In this document: positions 1-7,181 of the stretch, piece after piece
Layout: the number at the start of each line of letters is the position of its first letter
Numbering within the stretch: the stretch's first letter is position 1
NCBI GenBank assembly: GCA_947464365.1
Contig: CANHWS010000177.1
Location: 1 to 7,227 of the forward strand
Length of the DNA: 7,227 nucleotides
Direction: 5' to 3'
Source of the DNA: Cytophagaceae bacterium
Lineage (GTDB): Bacteria > Bacteroidota > Bacteroidia > Cytophagales > Flexibacteraceae
The notes under the pieces: model-generated
Seen by the model: only the letters and a program-made list of their open reading frames with translations
Database searches by the model: none
What the model was told of the DNA's origin: nothing
Position numbers and translations under genes: made by a program

Positions 1-1920
1 GGCCTTGATAATCCGAATACCTCTAACCCAACCCTTACAGGTATCAATACCGGCACAGTACCGATATCCGTCTGGTACAAACTGACATCCACCAGTCTTT
101 TCAGTGGATGTAGCAATGCCGATAGTATTTTGGTAACGATCAACCCTGACCCACTTCCATTGGCAGGACTTGACCAATCAGTTTGCCAAAATGAATCGAT
201 CACCCTAGGCAGCACTTCCCTACCAGGCTACTTCTACATCTGGTCCCCGGACAGTGGACTGAGCAATACCAACACAGCCCAGCCAGTGCTAACTGCTCAG
301 TTGCGGGGCTCTACCCCAATCATCCGCCAATACGTCTTGACCAGTATCGCCCTAGGTTGCCAGACAAACGACACGGTTTTGGTTACGATAAACCCTATCC
401 CCGCTAACCCACTGCCCACCAAGCAGTTTGATGTTTGTGATGGGTCCTCAGTTACGCTCAATACCCAAAGCCTGCTGAATCACACCTATTCATGGTCGCC
501 GGGCCGCCTCTTGAGCGATAGTAACAGCGGCAATCCTGTGTTTGCTCCGGTAATTGGCAACCAAGCGGTTGTTAATCAGGCCTTTTATCTTAGGACAACG
601 AACAGCCTAACAGGTTGCATAAGGATTGATACGGTAAATGTCACAATCAACCCTTATCTACGACTCCGCCTACTGGACACAGCTACCTGCGCCACCGAAC
701 CTGTTATAATAGGCACAATGAGCCGGACAGGATGGCTATACAGCTGGTCACCCAAAACCTATTTGAATGACAGCACCTTGATGCTGCCAACGTTCAAATA
801 TGCTACGGCACCTGCTAGGGATACGTCCTTTACCTACGTGGTAACGGCACGACAACCTAACGGATTATGTACCACTACTGACACTATGAAGGTATTGGTC
901 CGTGCTTTGCCAATCGCAGATGCTGGCCAGGACAGGCTGGAGCTTTGCCAAGGGGATAGCACGACAATTGGTAGCCCAGCTGTTGCTGGTAGAACCTATA
1001 GTTGGCTACCAACTACAGGGCTAGATAACCCAAGATCAGCCCAGTCAAGAGTTAGTGTCGCTAGTGCCGCCCCAGGGATCATTAACTATGTTCTAACCGT
1101 TCGGGATGCCCATTGTAGCAATACGGACACTGTATCGGTCCTAGTTAAGCCCAAACCATCGTCGCTTCTACCAAACCTAATTTCGGTTTGCAATGGCGCA
1201 CCAACCAATGTGGCCAACCCTCCCCTACCAGGATACGTCTATCGTTGGAACACTAGTGTAGGCCTAAGCGATAGCACCATCGCAAACCCAGTGATCACGC
1301 TCGATAGTCGCAAACCCTACGATACGACCTATATCTACACCCTCCAGATATCCAACCCAACCTCTGGCTGCAATACAAGCGACACAATGGGTGTAGTGGT
1401 ACACCCATTGCCAATTGCACAGGCAGGGCCAGATATTATGGTTTGCCCTAGCGAATTAGGCCAGATTGGTGCCGATTCGGTAATTGGTTATGGCTACCTC
1501 TGGACGCCATCCAACGGCCTATCTTCAGTCACTGCTGCCAAACCAGATATAATTCTCGGGGCTGACTTTGCCACCGACCAGAACTATACCTACCGAGTGA
1601 CGGTAACAGATTTGGCAACAGGTTGTACCAGTCAGGATTCAGTGGTGGTAACGCTTAAGGCAAGACCTGTAATCACGATGCAGCGGCTTTTACGTGTTTG
1701 CATTGATGACACCATCACCATTGGCCCGCAGAATACTGTCCCTGGGGCACTTTATAGGTGGTCAGCCGGCATCGGTATCCAGAATCCTGGCCTAACCCAA
1801 CAGCGGATCGCATTAAGCTCAAACGCACCTGCCCGCAATGTCTATTACCTGACTGTTACAGGGGGCAATACCTGCATCAGGATTGACTCTGTTGTCGTGA
1901 TCCTTGAGCCAAAGCCTACC
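1..1920 (+). repeat. Tandem array of Ig-like units, class A (one partial plus seven complete, about 84 residues each)
   Basis: This is protein-level repetition inside the surface-protein gene. Each unit has a Cys near its start, a G-x-x-Y-x-W-S-P core followed by a G-L-S/D-N turn, a strand like Y-x-L-T-V, a second Cys usually in G-C, and a closing D-T-V-x-V strand ending in a proline-rich linker. First cysteines are at residues 62, 146, 230, 316, 397, 482 and 567, with spacings of 81-86. Second cysteines are at 120, 206, 290, 372, 457, 542 and 625. The partial unit at the window edge supplies C37. The pattern resembles bacterial Ig-like surface repeats common in Bacteroidota. The DNA copies have diverged clearly, so this is not a recent expansion. 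Confidence 0.85.
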
Positions 1921-3798
1921 AAACCAAGCATCCGTGGGCGCAGCTCTTTCTGCCCAGGAATTAGTGGTGTTGGTTTCCGTGTCGGAAATCCACAACCTGG
2001 CTATACCTACCAATGGCAGATCATTGGAGGCACCATTACCAGCACTACACCAGCAACAGATAGCATCACTGTGGCTTGGGGAGCTGTTAATCCTAATGCC
2101 CAGATAATCGTTACGGCCCGTTCGGCAGCTGGTTGTTTCAGCGAGCCAATGCGGATGAGTATCCAGCTGAAAGTTGTTCTGGACGTGGATAAGCCAATCG
2201 CCCTGAGTGGCAAAGACAGCCTATGCCTCAATCAGGCCCAAGGGCAGGTCTATGTTGCAGCTCCGATCTTGCCGTTCAGCACCTATCAATGGAACATTTC
2301 GGGCAACGGCACCATCTTGTCAGGCCAAGGCACCAACCGTGTTGTCGTGAGCTGGAGCCAAGTTGGACGTGGTTATCTCTGGATTACCGAGCAGTCGCAA
2401 ACACCATCGGACACCTGTCTTGGCACTGGTGATAGCCTTGTCCAGGATATACTAGACGTACCTGAGCTCTTGAATATATCAAAACCGCAGTATGCCTGCC
2501 AGAATAGCGCTCAACTCGTGAGTCTGTTCACCCAATTTGTTGGTGATGCCAGCTACAGGTGGGTGACACCAGGGGCCCTTGTGGTTAATGATTTTGGATT
2601 TGCCCGGGCAGTACGCTATAACACCCCAGGCAAGTACCTAGTTTCAGTTACCGTGATCAGTCAGTTTGGATGCGAAGGCACGACTTTGCAGGATAGCATC
2701 TTGGTCGAGCCACAACCTGTTATTGAATGGGCAGATACAGCCTCAGTGATCTGTGCAAGCAGGCTTACTGGCTACAGATACCAAGTAACACAACAGCTAG
2801 GTGTGTCCTATAACTGGCGTATTCGAGGCGGAACCATTATCAGTGCCAACCCTGACAGTAGCCAAGTTGTTGTCAACTGGCGGGCTAATGCCGGTATTTA
2901 CCAACTTGGTGCTAGTGGAGAAAATAATAAAGGGTGTAGCTCGCCTAACATTAGTCGCTCCTTTAGGCTTGAAACAATCGACCTCGAAATCTACTATGCG
3001 TCCGTAACACAAGGTCCCGATGGTAACCAATCAGTTGAGGTCACCTATCAAACAGGCCTCAGCCAACCAACGGCATACCTACAACGGCGTGCTATTTTGC
3101 CTCAGGCTGACACAACATTCCGCACCATTGCGGCCCTAGCCAACGGACCCAGTGTCTATCAGGACGCATCGACACCGATGACCAATGCTTTTGCCTACCG
3201 CATAGTCGTGCCAACTAGCTGTGGGGACACCGTGTATGGCCCCGCTCATCAAACCATCTACCTATCGGCTAGCGCAATATCTGATCAAAAAGATGGCATC
3301 AAGCTAAGCTGGAATGGATACAAAGGTTGGGAAGTTGGGGCCTATATGGTCTATCGTGCCCTTGAAGGTAGCAATAACTTTACCCTGATCGAAACAGTAT
3401 TCCCCAGTGCTGGCCAGTCGACGTTTAGCCTGACTGGTAACTGGGGTGCTGCTGGTTTCCGTCAATGTTATCGGATCCAGGCCACTGGCATTAGAGGTCG
3501 GCAAGAGGATAGCTATAGCAATGTAGCCTGCCTAGAGCTCGCCAATGTGCCTATGATCTACAACACCGTAACACCTAATCAAGACGGTACAAACGATCAG
3601 CTTGTACTGGACTATCTGGACCTGTATCCGAACAACAGCATCAAGATCTTCAACCGATATGGCGTTTTGGTTTCTGAAAGCAAACCCTACCGCAATAATT
3701 GGCCAGAGGTGGATGTTAAGCCAGGGACTTATTTCATGATCATTGATCTAGGAAATGGATCTGCGCCAACCAAACAATGGATAGAGGTGCTCAAGTAG
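1..3798 (+). CDS. Large type IX-secreted surface protein with tandem Ig-like/PKD-like repeats and CHU_C sorting domain (5' partial)
   Basis: The reading frame is open from base 1, so the gene starts upstream; the TTG at 130 is an internal codon, not a start. The visible 1265 residues contain, in order, a partial repeat (1-54), seven Ig-like units of about 84 residues (55-640), four PKD-like units (641-995), a fibronectin-III-like region (about 996-1183) and a C-terminal sorting domain (1184-1265). That last domain has PNQDGTND (1192-1199), IFNRYG (1216-1221) and PGTYF (1241-1245), matching the gliding-motility-associated C-terminal family. In that family the domain directs a protein through the type IX system across the outer membrane. 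The signal peptide would lie upstream, out of view. No catalytic domain is visible, so a structural, adhesive or spacer role at the cell surface is inferred. Sortase-like processing, ligand and true length are unknown. Confidence is high for the class, low for any specific function. Confidence 0.93.
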   Translation, partial: GLDNPNTSNPTLTGINTGTVPISVWYKLTSTSLFSGCSNADSILVTINPDPLPLAGLDQSVCQNESITLGSTSLPGYFYIWSPDSGLSNTNTAQPVLTAQLRGSTPIIRQYVLTSIALGCQTNDTVLVTINPIPANPLPTKQFDVCDGSSVTLNTQSLLNHTYSWSPGRLLSDSNSGNPVFAPVIGNQAVVNQAFYLRTTNSLTGCIRIDTVNVTINPYLRLRLLDTATCATEPVIIGTMSRTGWLYSWSPKTYLNDSTLMLPTFKYATAPARDTSFTYVVTARQPNGLCTTTDTMKVLVRALPIADAGQDRLELCQGDSTTIGSPAVAGRTYSWLPTTGLDNPRSAQSRVSVASAAPGIINYVLTVRDAHCSNTDTVSVLVKPKPSSLLPNLISVCNGAPTNVANPPLPGYVYRWNTSVGLSDSTIANPVITLDSRKPYDTTYIYTLQISNPTSGCNTSDTMGVVVHPLPIAQAGPDIMVCPSELGQIGADSVIGYGYLWTPSNGLSSVTAAKPDIILGADFATDQNYTYRVTVTDLATGCTSQDSVVVTLKARPVITMQRLLRVCIDDTITIGPQNTVPGALYRWSAGIGIQNPGLTQQRIALSSNAPARNVYYLTVTGGNTCIRIDSVVVILEPKPTKPSIRGRSSFCPGISGVGFRVGNPQPGYTYQWQIIGGTITSTTPATDSITVAWGAVNPNAQIIVTARSAAGCFSEPMRMSIQLKVVLDVDKPIALSGKDSLCLNQAQGQVYVAAPILPFSTYQWNISGNGTILSGQGTNRVVVSWSQVGRGYLWITEQSQTPSDTCLGTGDSLVQDILDVPELLNISKPQYACQNSAQLVSLFTQFVGDASYRWVTPGALVVNDFGFARAVRYNTPGKYLVSVTVISQFGCEGTTLQDSILVEPQPVIEWADTASVICASRLTGYRYQVTQQLGVSYNWRIRGGTIISANPDSSQVVVNWRANAGIYQLGASGENNKGCSSPNISRSFRLETIDLEIYYASVTQGPDGNQSVEVTYQTGLSQPTAYLQRRAILPQADTTFRTIAALANGPSVYQDASTPMTNAFAYRIVVPTSCGDTVYGPAHQTIYLSASAISDQKDGIKLSWNGYKGWEVGAYMVYRALEGSNNFTLIETVFPSAGQSTFSLTGNWGAAGFRQCYRIQATGIRGRQEDSYSNVACLELANVPMIYNTVTPNQDGTNDQLVLDYLDLYPNNSIKIFNRYGVLVSESKPYRNNWPEVDVKPGTYFMIIDLGNGSAPTKQWIEVLK
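1921..2985 (+). repeat. Four PKD-like units, class B, with a W-x-I-x-G-G-T-I core
   Basis: After residue 640 the repeat changes type. Units 8, 9 and 11 have a core such as YQWQIIGGTI, YQWNISGNGTI or YNWRIRGGTI, followed about 15 residues later by a V-x-V-x-W strand. This resembles the PKD-like family often found in gliding-associated proteins. Unit 10 (residues about 820-900) is less typical and lacks the V-x-V-x-W strand. Cysteine pairs are C651/C712, C742/C806, C833/C891 and C918/C979. Spacing between the first cysteines is 85-91 residues, slightly longer than in the upstream class. The class boundary is seen directly; the family name is from memory of the motif. Confidence 0.72.
2986..3549 (+). 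other. Fibronectin type III-like region (probably two domains)
   Basis: Residues about 996-1183 lack the Ig/PKD motifs. The second half shows a typical FnIII pattern: IKLSWNGY, then a Y-M-V-Y-R strand, a F-T-L-I-E-T strand, and Y-R-I-Q-A-T followed by SYSNVACLEL, as in Bacteroidota surface proteins just before the sorting domain. The first half (about 996-1090) has VEVTYQTG, FAYRIVVPTSCGDTVYG and may be a divergent copy of the same fold. The assignment rests on strand pattern only, and the domain borders are approximate. Confidence 0.6.
3550..3795 (+). other. Type IX secretion C-terminal sorting domain (CHU_C / gliding motility-associated type)
   Basis: The last 82 residues carry the family landmarks: PNQDGTND near the start, then a YPNNSIKIFNRYG strand pair, a conserved W (1234), PGTYF and a final short strand ending in E-V-L-K. 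The protein ends right after this domain, as expected for a sorting signal. Family members are recognised by the type IX machinery at the outer membrane. Genes for such proteins often sit beside a PorP/SprF-like gene, but none follows here. Confidence 0.9.
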
Positions 3799-3811
3799 GT
3801 CTTATGCCTAC
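3795..3811 (+). other. Small stem-loop overlapping the stop codon of the surface-protein gene
   Basis: GTAGGT (3795-3800) can pair with GCCTAC (3806-3811), with one G-T pair, around a 5-base loop. The stem contains the TAG stop at 3796-3798. It is followed by CTTTGTG rather than a T tract, so it is a poor intrinsic terminator. It could slow readthrough or protect the 3' end of the long message. Its right arm overlaps the -7 element proposed for the next gene. Confidence 0.3.
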
Positions 3812-3816
3812 CTTTG
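3809..3816 (+). promoter_or_regulatory. Bacteroidota -7 promoter element (TACCTTTG) directly before the FAD dehydrogenase
   Basis: TACCTTTG matches TAnnTTTG, the -7 consensus read by the primary sigma factor of Bacteroidota, at every fixed position. Only four bases separate it from the ATG at 3821, so a start site at the usual short distance would fall on or beside the AUG and give a leaderless message. No TTG is present at the usual -33 distance (sequence around 3780-3795), which weakens the call. Alternatively the match is chance and the gene is read through from upstream. Confidence 0.45.
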
Positions 3817-3820
3817 TGCC

Positions 3821-5410
3821 ATGCCATTGACCGAGCTCACCCTGCCCCCCCATATTGCGTTTGACCAAGCCTTGCTTCGTGAGGCCATGTTTCGCAAGGC
3901 TAACCTACGGGATAGCGAGGGAGCTGGTTTCCGCATTATGCACCGCAGTATAGATGCGCGCCCACGGGTACCTGTCGTAAACGTTCATTGCCTCGTAAGC
4001 GAAGGTGCGTTGGATGAACCCTTGTTGCAGTATGACCGAGCAAAACTGCCCAATGTGGCAGCAGCGGCTAAAAGAGTATTGATCGTTGGAGCTGGACCAG
4101 CTGGGTTGTTTGCCGCATTGAGGTTAATCGAGCTAGGATTCAAACCCATCGTGGTGGAGCGTGGGAGTGATGTCCGGGCTCGACGGAGAGATCTAGCAGA
4201 CATCAACAAAAAACATATCGTCAACCCCGAAAGCAACTACTGCTTCGGAGAAGGTGGTGCAGGAACTTACAGCGACGGAAAACTCTATACCCGATCCAAA
4301 AAGCGAGGCGACATTCGGCGTATCCTCGAGATCATGGTGGCCCACGGGGCTGTGGAAGAAATCCTGTACGAAGCCCACCCCCATATTGGCACAAACAAAT
4401 TGCCAGCATTGGTCCAGGCATGGCGCGAGACCATATTAGAGCGTGGAGGTGAGGTCCTGTTTAATACCCGTGTCGATGATTTGGTCCTAAAACGTGGGCA
4501 GATTATCGGTGTGCTTACCAACCATGGTGAGTCTATCTTGGCAGATGCGACCATACTAGCAACTGGCCATAGCGCCCGTGACATCTTTGAGCTCCTGCAC
4601 AGGCGCGAGGTCCTGATCGAGGCCAAACCTTATGCCATAGGTGTGCGCGTAGAGCACCAACAAAAGTTGATCGACCAGATCCAGTATCGTTGTCAAGGCT
4701 CAAGAGACCCACTAATGCCAGCAGCATCCTACTCCTTGGTGACACAGGTACCTTACGGAGGTGTCGAAAAGGGTGTATTTAGTTTCTGTATGTGCCCAGG
4801 CGGATTTATTGTCCCAGCTGCAACGGCACCCGGCGAGCTAGTTGTAAACGGGATGTCACCCTCACGGCGTGACTCAACTTACGCCAATAGTGGTATCGTC
4901 GTCAGTGTTGATCAAGACGATTGGAAGGACTATCAAGATGCTGGACCGCTTGCAGGGCTGCGGCTTCAGCAGGCTGTAGAGCAGGCAGCATGGGCCGCAG
5001 GAGGCAGCACGCAGACAGCCCCAGCGCAACTGCTCCATGACTTCACGAAAGGCAGGACCTCAAGTCACCTACACCCCACTAGTTACCAACCGGGCCTCAA
5101 GTCTGTAGCCTTTCAGGACTTTTTGCCTCCCCAAATTGCACAACGATTGATGGGAGGATTCGTCGCTTTTGGCCATAAGATGAAAGGATACGTAAGCAAT
5201 GATGCCCAGATCATCGGTGTCGAGAGCCGTACAAGCTCACCTGTCAGGATCCCACGAGATAAAGTCAGCCTAATGCACCCCGAGCTCAAAGGTTTCTTCC
5301 CATGTGGTGAAGGTGCTGGCTATGCAGGTGGCATTATGTCCGCTGCCATGGATGGCGAACGCTGTGCTGAGGCAGCGGTGGCTTTCATAAATGGGGTGCC
5401 GCTTGCCTAG
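3821..5410 (+). CDS. FAD-dependent dehydrogenase, COG2509 type
   Basis: A 529-residue flavoprotein, the usual size for this family. Residues 1-80 form the short N-terminal domain, with the typical RSIDAR stretch at 42-47. A Rossmann FAD-binding motif GAGPAG follows at 90-95, with E113 ending the second strand (VVERG), where it would hold the ribose. The family signature GEGGAGTYSDGKL lies at 143-155. ATGHSARD at 247-254 is the second dinucleotide-related motif, and GEGAGYAGGIMSAAMDG at 496-512 is the C-terminal FAD-contact region. No signal peptide is visible, so it is probably cytoplasmic. The substrate of this family is not established to my knowledge; annotation as an oxidoreductase is as far as the sequence goes. 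The ATG at 3821 is chosen because the N-terminal domain begins directly there. It lies 22 bases after the surface-protein stop, with no Shine-Dalgarno sequence, and either readthrough or its own promoter is possible. Confidence 0.92.
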   Translation: MPLTELTLPPHIAFDQALLREAMFRKANLRDSEGAGFRIMHRSIDARPRVPVVNVHCLVSEGALDEPLLQYDRAKLPNVAAAAKRVLIVGAGPAGLFAALRLIELGFKPIVVERGSDVRARRRDLADINKKHIVNPESNYCFGEGGAGTYSDGKLYTRSKKRGDIRRILEIMVAHGAVEEILYEAHPHIGTNKLPALVQAWRETILERGGEVLFNTRVDDLVLKRGQIIGVLTNHGESILADATILATGHSARDIFELLHRREVLIEAKPYAIGVRVEHQQKLIDQIQYRCQGSRDPLMPAASYSLVTQVPYGGVEKGVFSFCMCPGGFIVPAATAPGELVVNGMSPSRRDSTYANSGIVVSVDQDDWKDYQDAGPLAGLRLQQAVEQAAWAAGGSTQTAPAQLLHDFTKGRTSSHLHPTSYQPGLKSVAFQDFLPPQIAQRLMGGFVAFGHKMKGYVSNDAQIIGVESRTSSPVRIPRDKVSLMHPELKGFFPCGEGAGYAGGIMSAAMDGERCAEAAVAFINGVPLA

Positions 5411-5454
5411 CACTAATTAGGTACAATTTGGCTGCTTTTCGCTAAAGTATATCC

Positions 5455-5490
5455 CCAACCAACTTGTAGCTAGGCCTCCTTATCGGTTGG
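5455..5490 (+). promoter_or_regulatory. Perfect inverted repeat CCAACC-N24-GGTTGG upstream of mtaB
   Basis: CCAACC at 5455-5460 is exactly complementary to GGTTGG at 5485-5490, with a 24-base spacer that itself contains the palindrome AGGCCT. The right arm covers the proposed -33 TTG of the mtaB promoter, and T-rich sequence follows (5498-5511). It could be an operator, a weak terminator for the upstream flavoprotein gene, or chance. Six-base arms at this distance are not rare. Confidence 0.25.
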
Positions 5491-5512
5491 AGTTCAATAT
5501 TTCGTATTTTTG
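5487..5512 (+). promoter_or_regulatory. Candidate mtaB promoter (TTG ... TATTTTTG)
   Basis: TATTTTTG at 5505-5512 matches the Bacteroidota -7 consensus TAnnTTTG at every fixed position. A TTG at 5487-5489 could be the -33 element, but the 15-base spacer is shorter than the roughly 17-23 usually described. Transcription would begin near 5517-5520, leaving a leader of about 85-90 bases before the ATG at 5606. A CATTGG direct repeat with a 10-base period (5537-5542, 5547-5552) lies in that leader; its meaning is unknown. Confidence 0.55.
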
Positions 5513-5605
5513 CGGATTGGGGCTTTACCCTAAACGCATTGGCTATCATTGGCCAGATTAAGTGCTAGGATACTATTTAGGCCAAAATTCTTTGCCACGA
5601 CCACT

Positions 5606-6958
5606 ATGTCAACAACCACCAATTCACCCAAAACAGTTGCGTTTTACACCCTTGGTTGTAAACTCAACTACTCGGAAACATCTACCATCGGTAGGCAATT
5701 CGAGGAGCGGGGGTTCCGGAAAGTGGACTTTGCCGAAGGTGCTGATATCTATGTGATTAACACTTGCTCAGTGACCGAGAATGCAGACAAAAAGTGCCGT
5801 AAAGTAGTCAAAGAAGCCAAAAAACTCAAGGCTGATAGCTTTGTGGCTATTGTTGGCTGCTATGCACAACTCAAGCCGCAAGAGATCGTCAATATACCGG
5901 GTGTAGATGCTGTTCTCGGAGCAGCCGAAAAATTCAGGTTGCTGGATCACCTTCAGGAGTTCGTCAAAACTGAAAGACCACAGATTTTCCATAGTGCCGT
6001 TACAGCTGCCAATACGTTTAGTGCCAGCTATAGCATGGGCGACCGGACCCGTACCTTCCTGAAAGTGCAAGATGGGTGCGACTACAGCTGTTCGTTCTGC
6101 ACCATTCCGCAGGCACGGGGTGCAAGCCGGAGCGATACTGTTGCCTCGGTAGTCCTGCAAGCATACCAAATAGCCCAAACTGATGTCAAGGAAGTGGTGC
6201 TGACAGGTGTCAACATCGGTGATTTTGGACTCCAGAATGGCATTCGGTCTGAGCGATTCTATGATCTGGTGCTTGCACTTGATCAAGTGGAGGGACTAGA
6301 GCGATTCCGAATCTCGAGCATTGAGCCCAATTTACTATCTGACGAGATCATCGAGTTTGTTGCCCAAAGCCAGCGTTTTGCTCCTCACTTTCATATCCCG
6401 CTCCAGTCAGGCAACAACAAAACTTTGGCAGCTATGAGGCGACGCTACAAACGTGAACTCTATGCCGAGCGTGTGTCGTTGATCAAACAACTGATGCCCG
6501 ACTGCTGCATTGGGGTGGATGTCATTGTTGGCTTCCCCGGCGAAAGCCACGAGGATTTTCTGGTTACTTACCAGTTCATAAACGAGTTGCCCATCTCCTA
6601 CTTGCACGTGTTTACCTACAGCGAGCGGGCTAATACGCACGCCGTAACGGATGCCAAAATGCTAGGGGCCAAAGTACCGATGGCGGTCCGGGCCGAGCGG
6701 TCAGAAATGCTCCACATCCTGAGCGACAAAAAACGGCGCACTTTTTACGAAAGCCAATTAGGTACAGTCCACAAAGTACTGTTCGAGGCAGATGCGGAGA
6801 ATGGTATCATGCATGGGTTCACTGAAAACTACGTAAAGGTCTCAGCCAAGTATGACCCCCTATTGGTCAACGAAGTACGAAGTGTCCGCCTAGTAGCAAT
6901 TAACGAGGCTGGCCTTGTCGAGGTAGAAGATGCCCAAGAAGAGGTATTAGTACACTAG
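5606..6958 (+). CDS. mtaB: tRNA (t6A37) methylthiotransferase MtaB, radical SAM
   Basis: A 450-residue enzyme that converts t6A to ms2t6A at position 37 of tRNAs reading ANN codons, a change known in this family to support accurate decoding of lysine codons. The N-terminal methylthiotransferase domain has FYTLGCKLN and cysteines C18, C54 (INTCSVTENAD) and C85 (VGCYAQ), which would bind the auxiliary 4Fe-4S cluster. The radical-SAM domain has C158, C162 and C165 (CDYSCSFC) in C-x3-C-x2-C, followed by TIPQARG. GVDVIVGFPGE at 303-313 and the H-x-P-L-Q-S-G motif near 263-269 are typical. The C-terminal 70 residues form a TRAM-like RNA-binding domain (GFTENYVKV). CKLN in the first motif and TEN near the TRAM domain favour MtaB over MiaB or RimO. 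The ATG at 5606 is preferred to the upstream TTG at 5549, which would add 19 residues not typical of the family. Cytoplasmic; probably its own transcription unit. Confidence 0.95.
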   Translation: MSTTTNSPKTVAFYTLGCKLNYSETSTIGRQFEERGFRKVDFAEGADIYVINTCSVTENADKKCRKVVKEAKKLKADSFVAIVGCYAQLKPQEIVNIPGVDAVLGAAEKFRLLDHLQEFVKTERPQIFHSAVTAANTFSASYSMGDRTRTFLKVQDGCDYSCSFCTIPQARGASRSDTVASVVLQAYQIAQTDVKEVVLTGVNIGDFGLQNGIRSERFYDLVLALDQVEGLERFRISSIEPNLLSDEIIEFVAQSQRFAPHFHIPLQSGNNKTLAAMRRRYKRELYAERVSLIKQLMPDCCIGVDVIVGFPGESHEDFLVTYQFINELPISYLHVFTYSERANTHAVTDAKMLGAKVPMAVRAERSEMLHILSDKKRRTFYESQLGTVHKVLFEADAENGIMHGFTENYVKVSAKYDPLLVNEVRSVRLVAINEAGLVEVEDAQEEVLVH

Positions 6959-6962
6959 ACTT

Positions 6963-7018
6963 TAGGCCCCAAACACATCACTAATATTTGGTGTTTCCGT
7001 ATTTAGGTAGCAGGCCTA
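6963..7018 (+). terminator. Nested inverted repeats after mtaB, possible weak terminator
   Basis: Outer arms TAGGCC (6963-6968) and GGCCTA (7013-7018) are exact complements. Inside them AAACAC (6971-6976) pairs with GTGTTT (6991-6996) around a 14-base loop. The structure begins five bases after the mtaB stop, the right place for a transcript end. The loops are large and no clean T tract follows, so an intrinsic terminator is only a possibility. Confidence 0.3.
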
Positions 7019-7162
7019 GAAAATTAAGTCATGTCCATAGCTGAGCAATAGGTTACCTCGCTATCAGCGGAAATTGACACGTGATGGCCTAGGGTATATA
7101 GAGCCTAATCGAACCACAAGTGCTTGGCCAACTAAGGCTATATGCATTGGTACGAGCACACT

Positions 7163-7181
7163 CTTTGTCCTGATAACAAAG
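7163..7181. repeat. Short inverted repeat CTTTGT-N7-ACAAAG
   Basis: Six-base perfect arms (7163-7168 and 7176-7181) surround a 7-base loop, followed by A-rich sequence on the + strand. A T tract follows on neither strand, so it is not a standard terminator. It could be a protein-binding site before a downstream gene, or chance. Confidence 0.25.

Noticed and set aside
130..132. TTG as start codon of the surface-protein gene
   Set aside because: The frame continues upstream to base 1 with a recognisable partial Ig-like unit, including a G-C and a D-S-I-L-V strand, so the gene is cut by the window edge.
1..3798. CRISPR array or DNA-level tandem repeat in the repeat-rich gene
   Set aside because: The repetition is at protein level with diverged DNA, a roughly 250-base period and an uninterrupted reading frame; there are no identical short repeats with unique spacers.
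4285..4626. 113-residue minus-strand open frame inside the flavoprotein gene
   Set aside because: Composition is rich in Ser, Arg and Pro without motifs, and it is antisense to conserved FAD-dehydrogenase coding sequence.
5422..5430. TACAATTTG as a -7 element just after the flavoprotein gene
   Set aside because: It has three rather than two bases between TA and TTTG; the exact match at 5505-5512 is a better candidate for mtaB.
5768..6286. 172-residue open frame on the minus strand inside mtaB
   Set aside because: It lies wholly opposite the well-supported radical-SAM gene, shows no domain motif, and is explained by the codon bias of the + strand gene.
7074..7102. TTGACA-N17-TATAGA, resembling an E. 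coli sigma-70 promoter
   Set aside because: The primary sigma factor of Bacteroidota uses TAnnTTTG rather than this consensus, and no gene follows within the window, so it is most likely chance.
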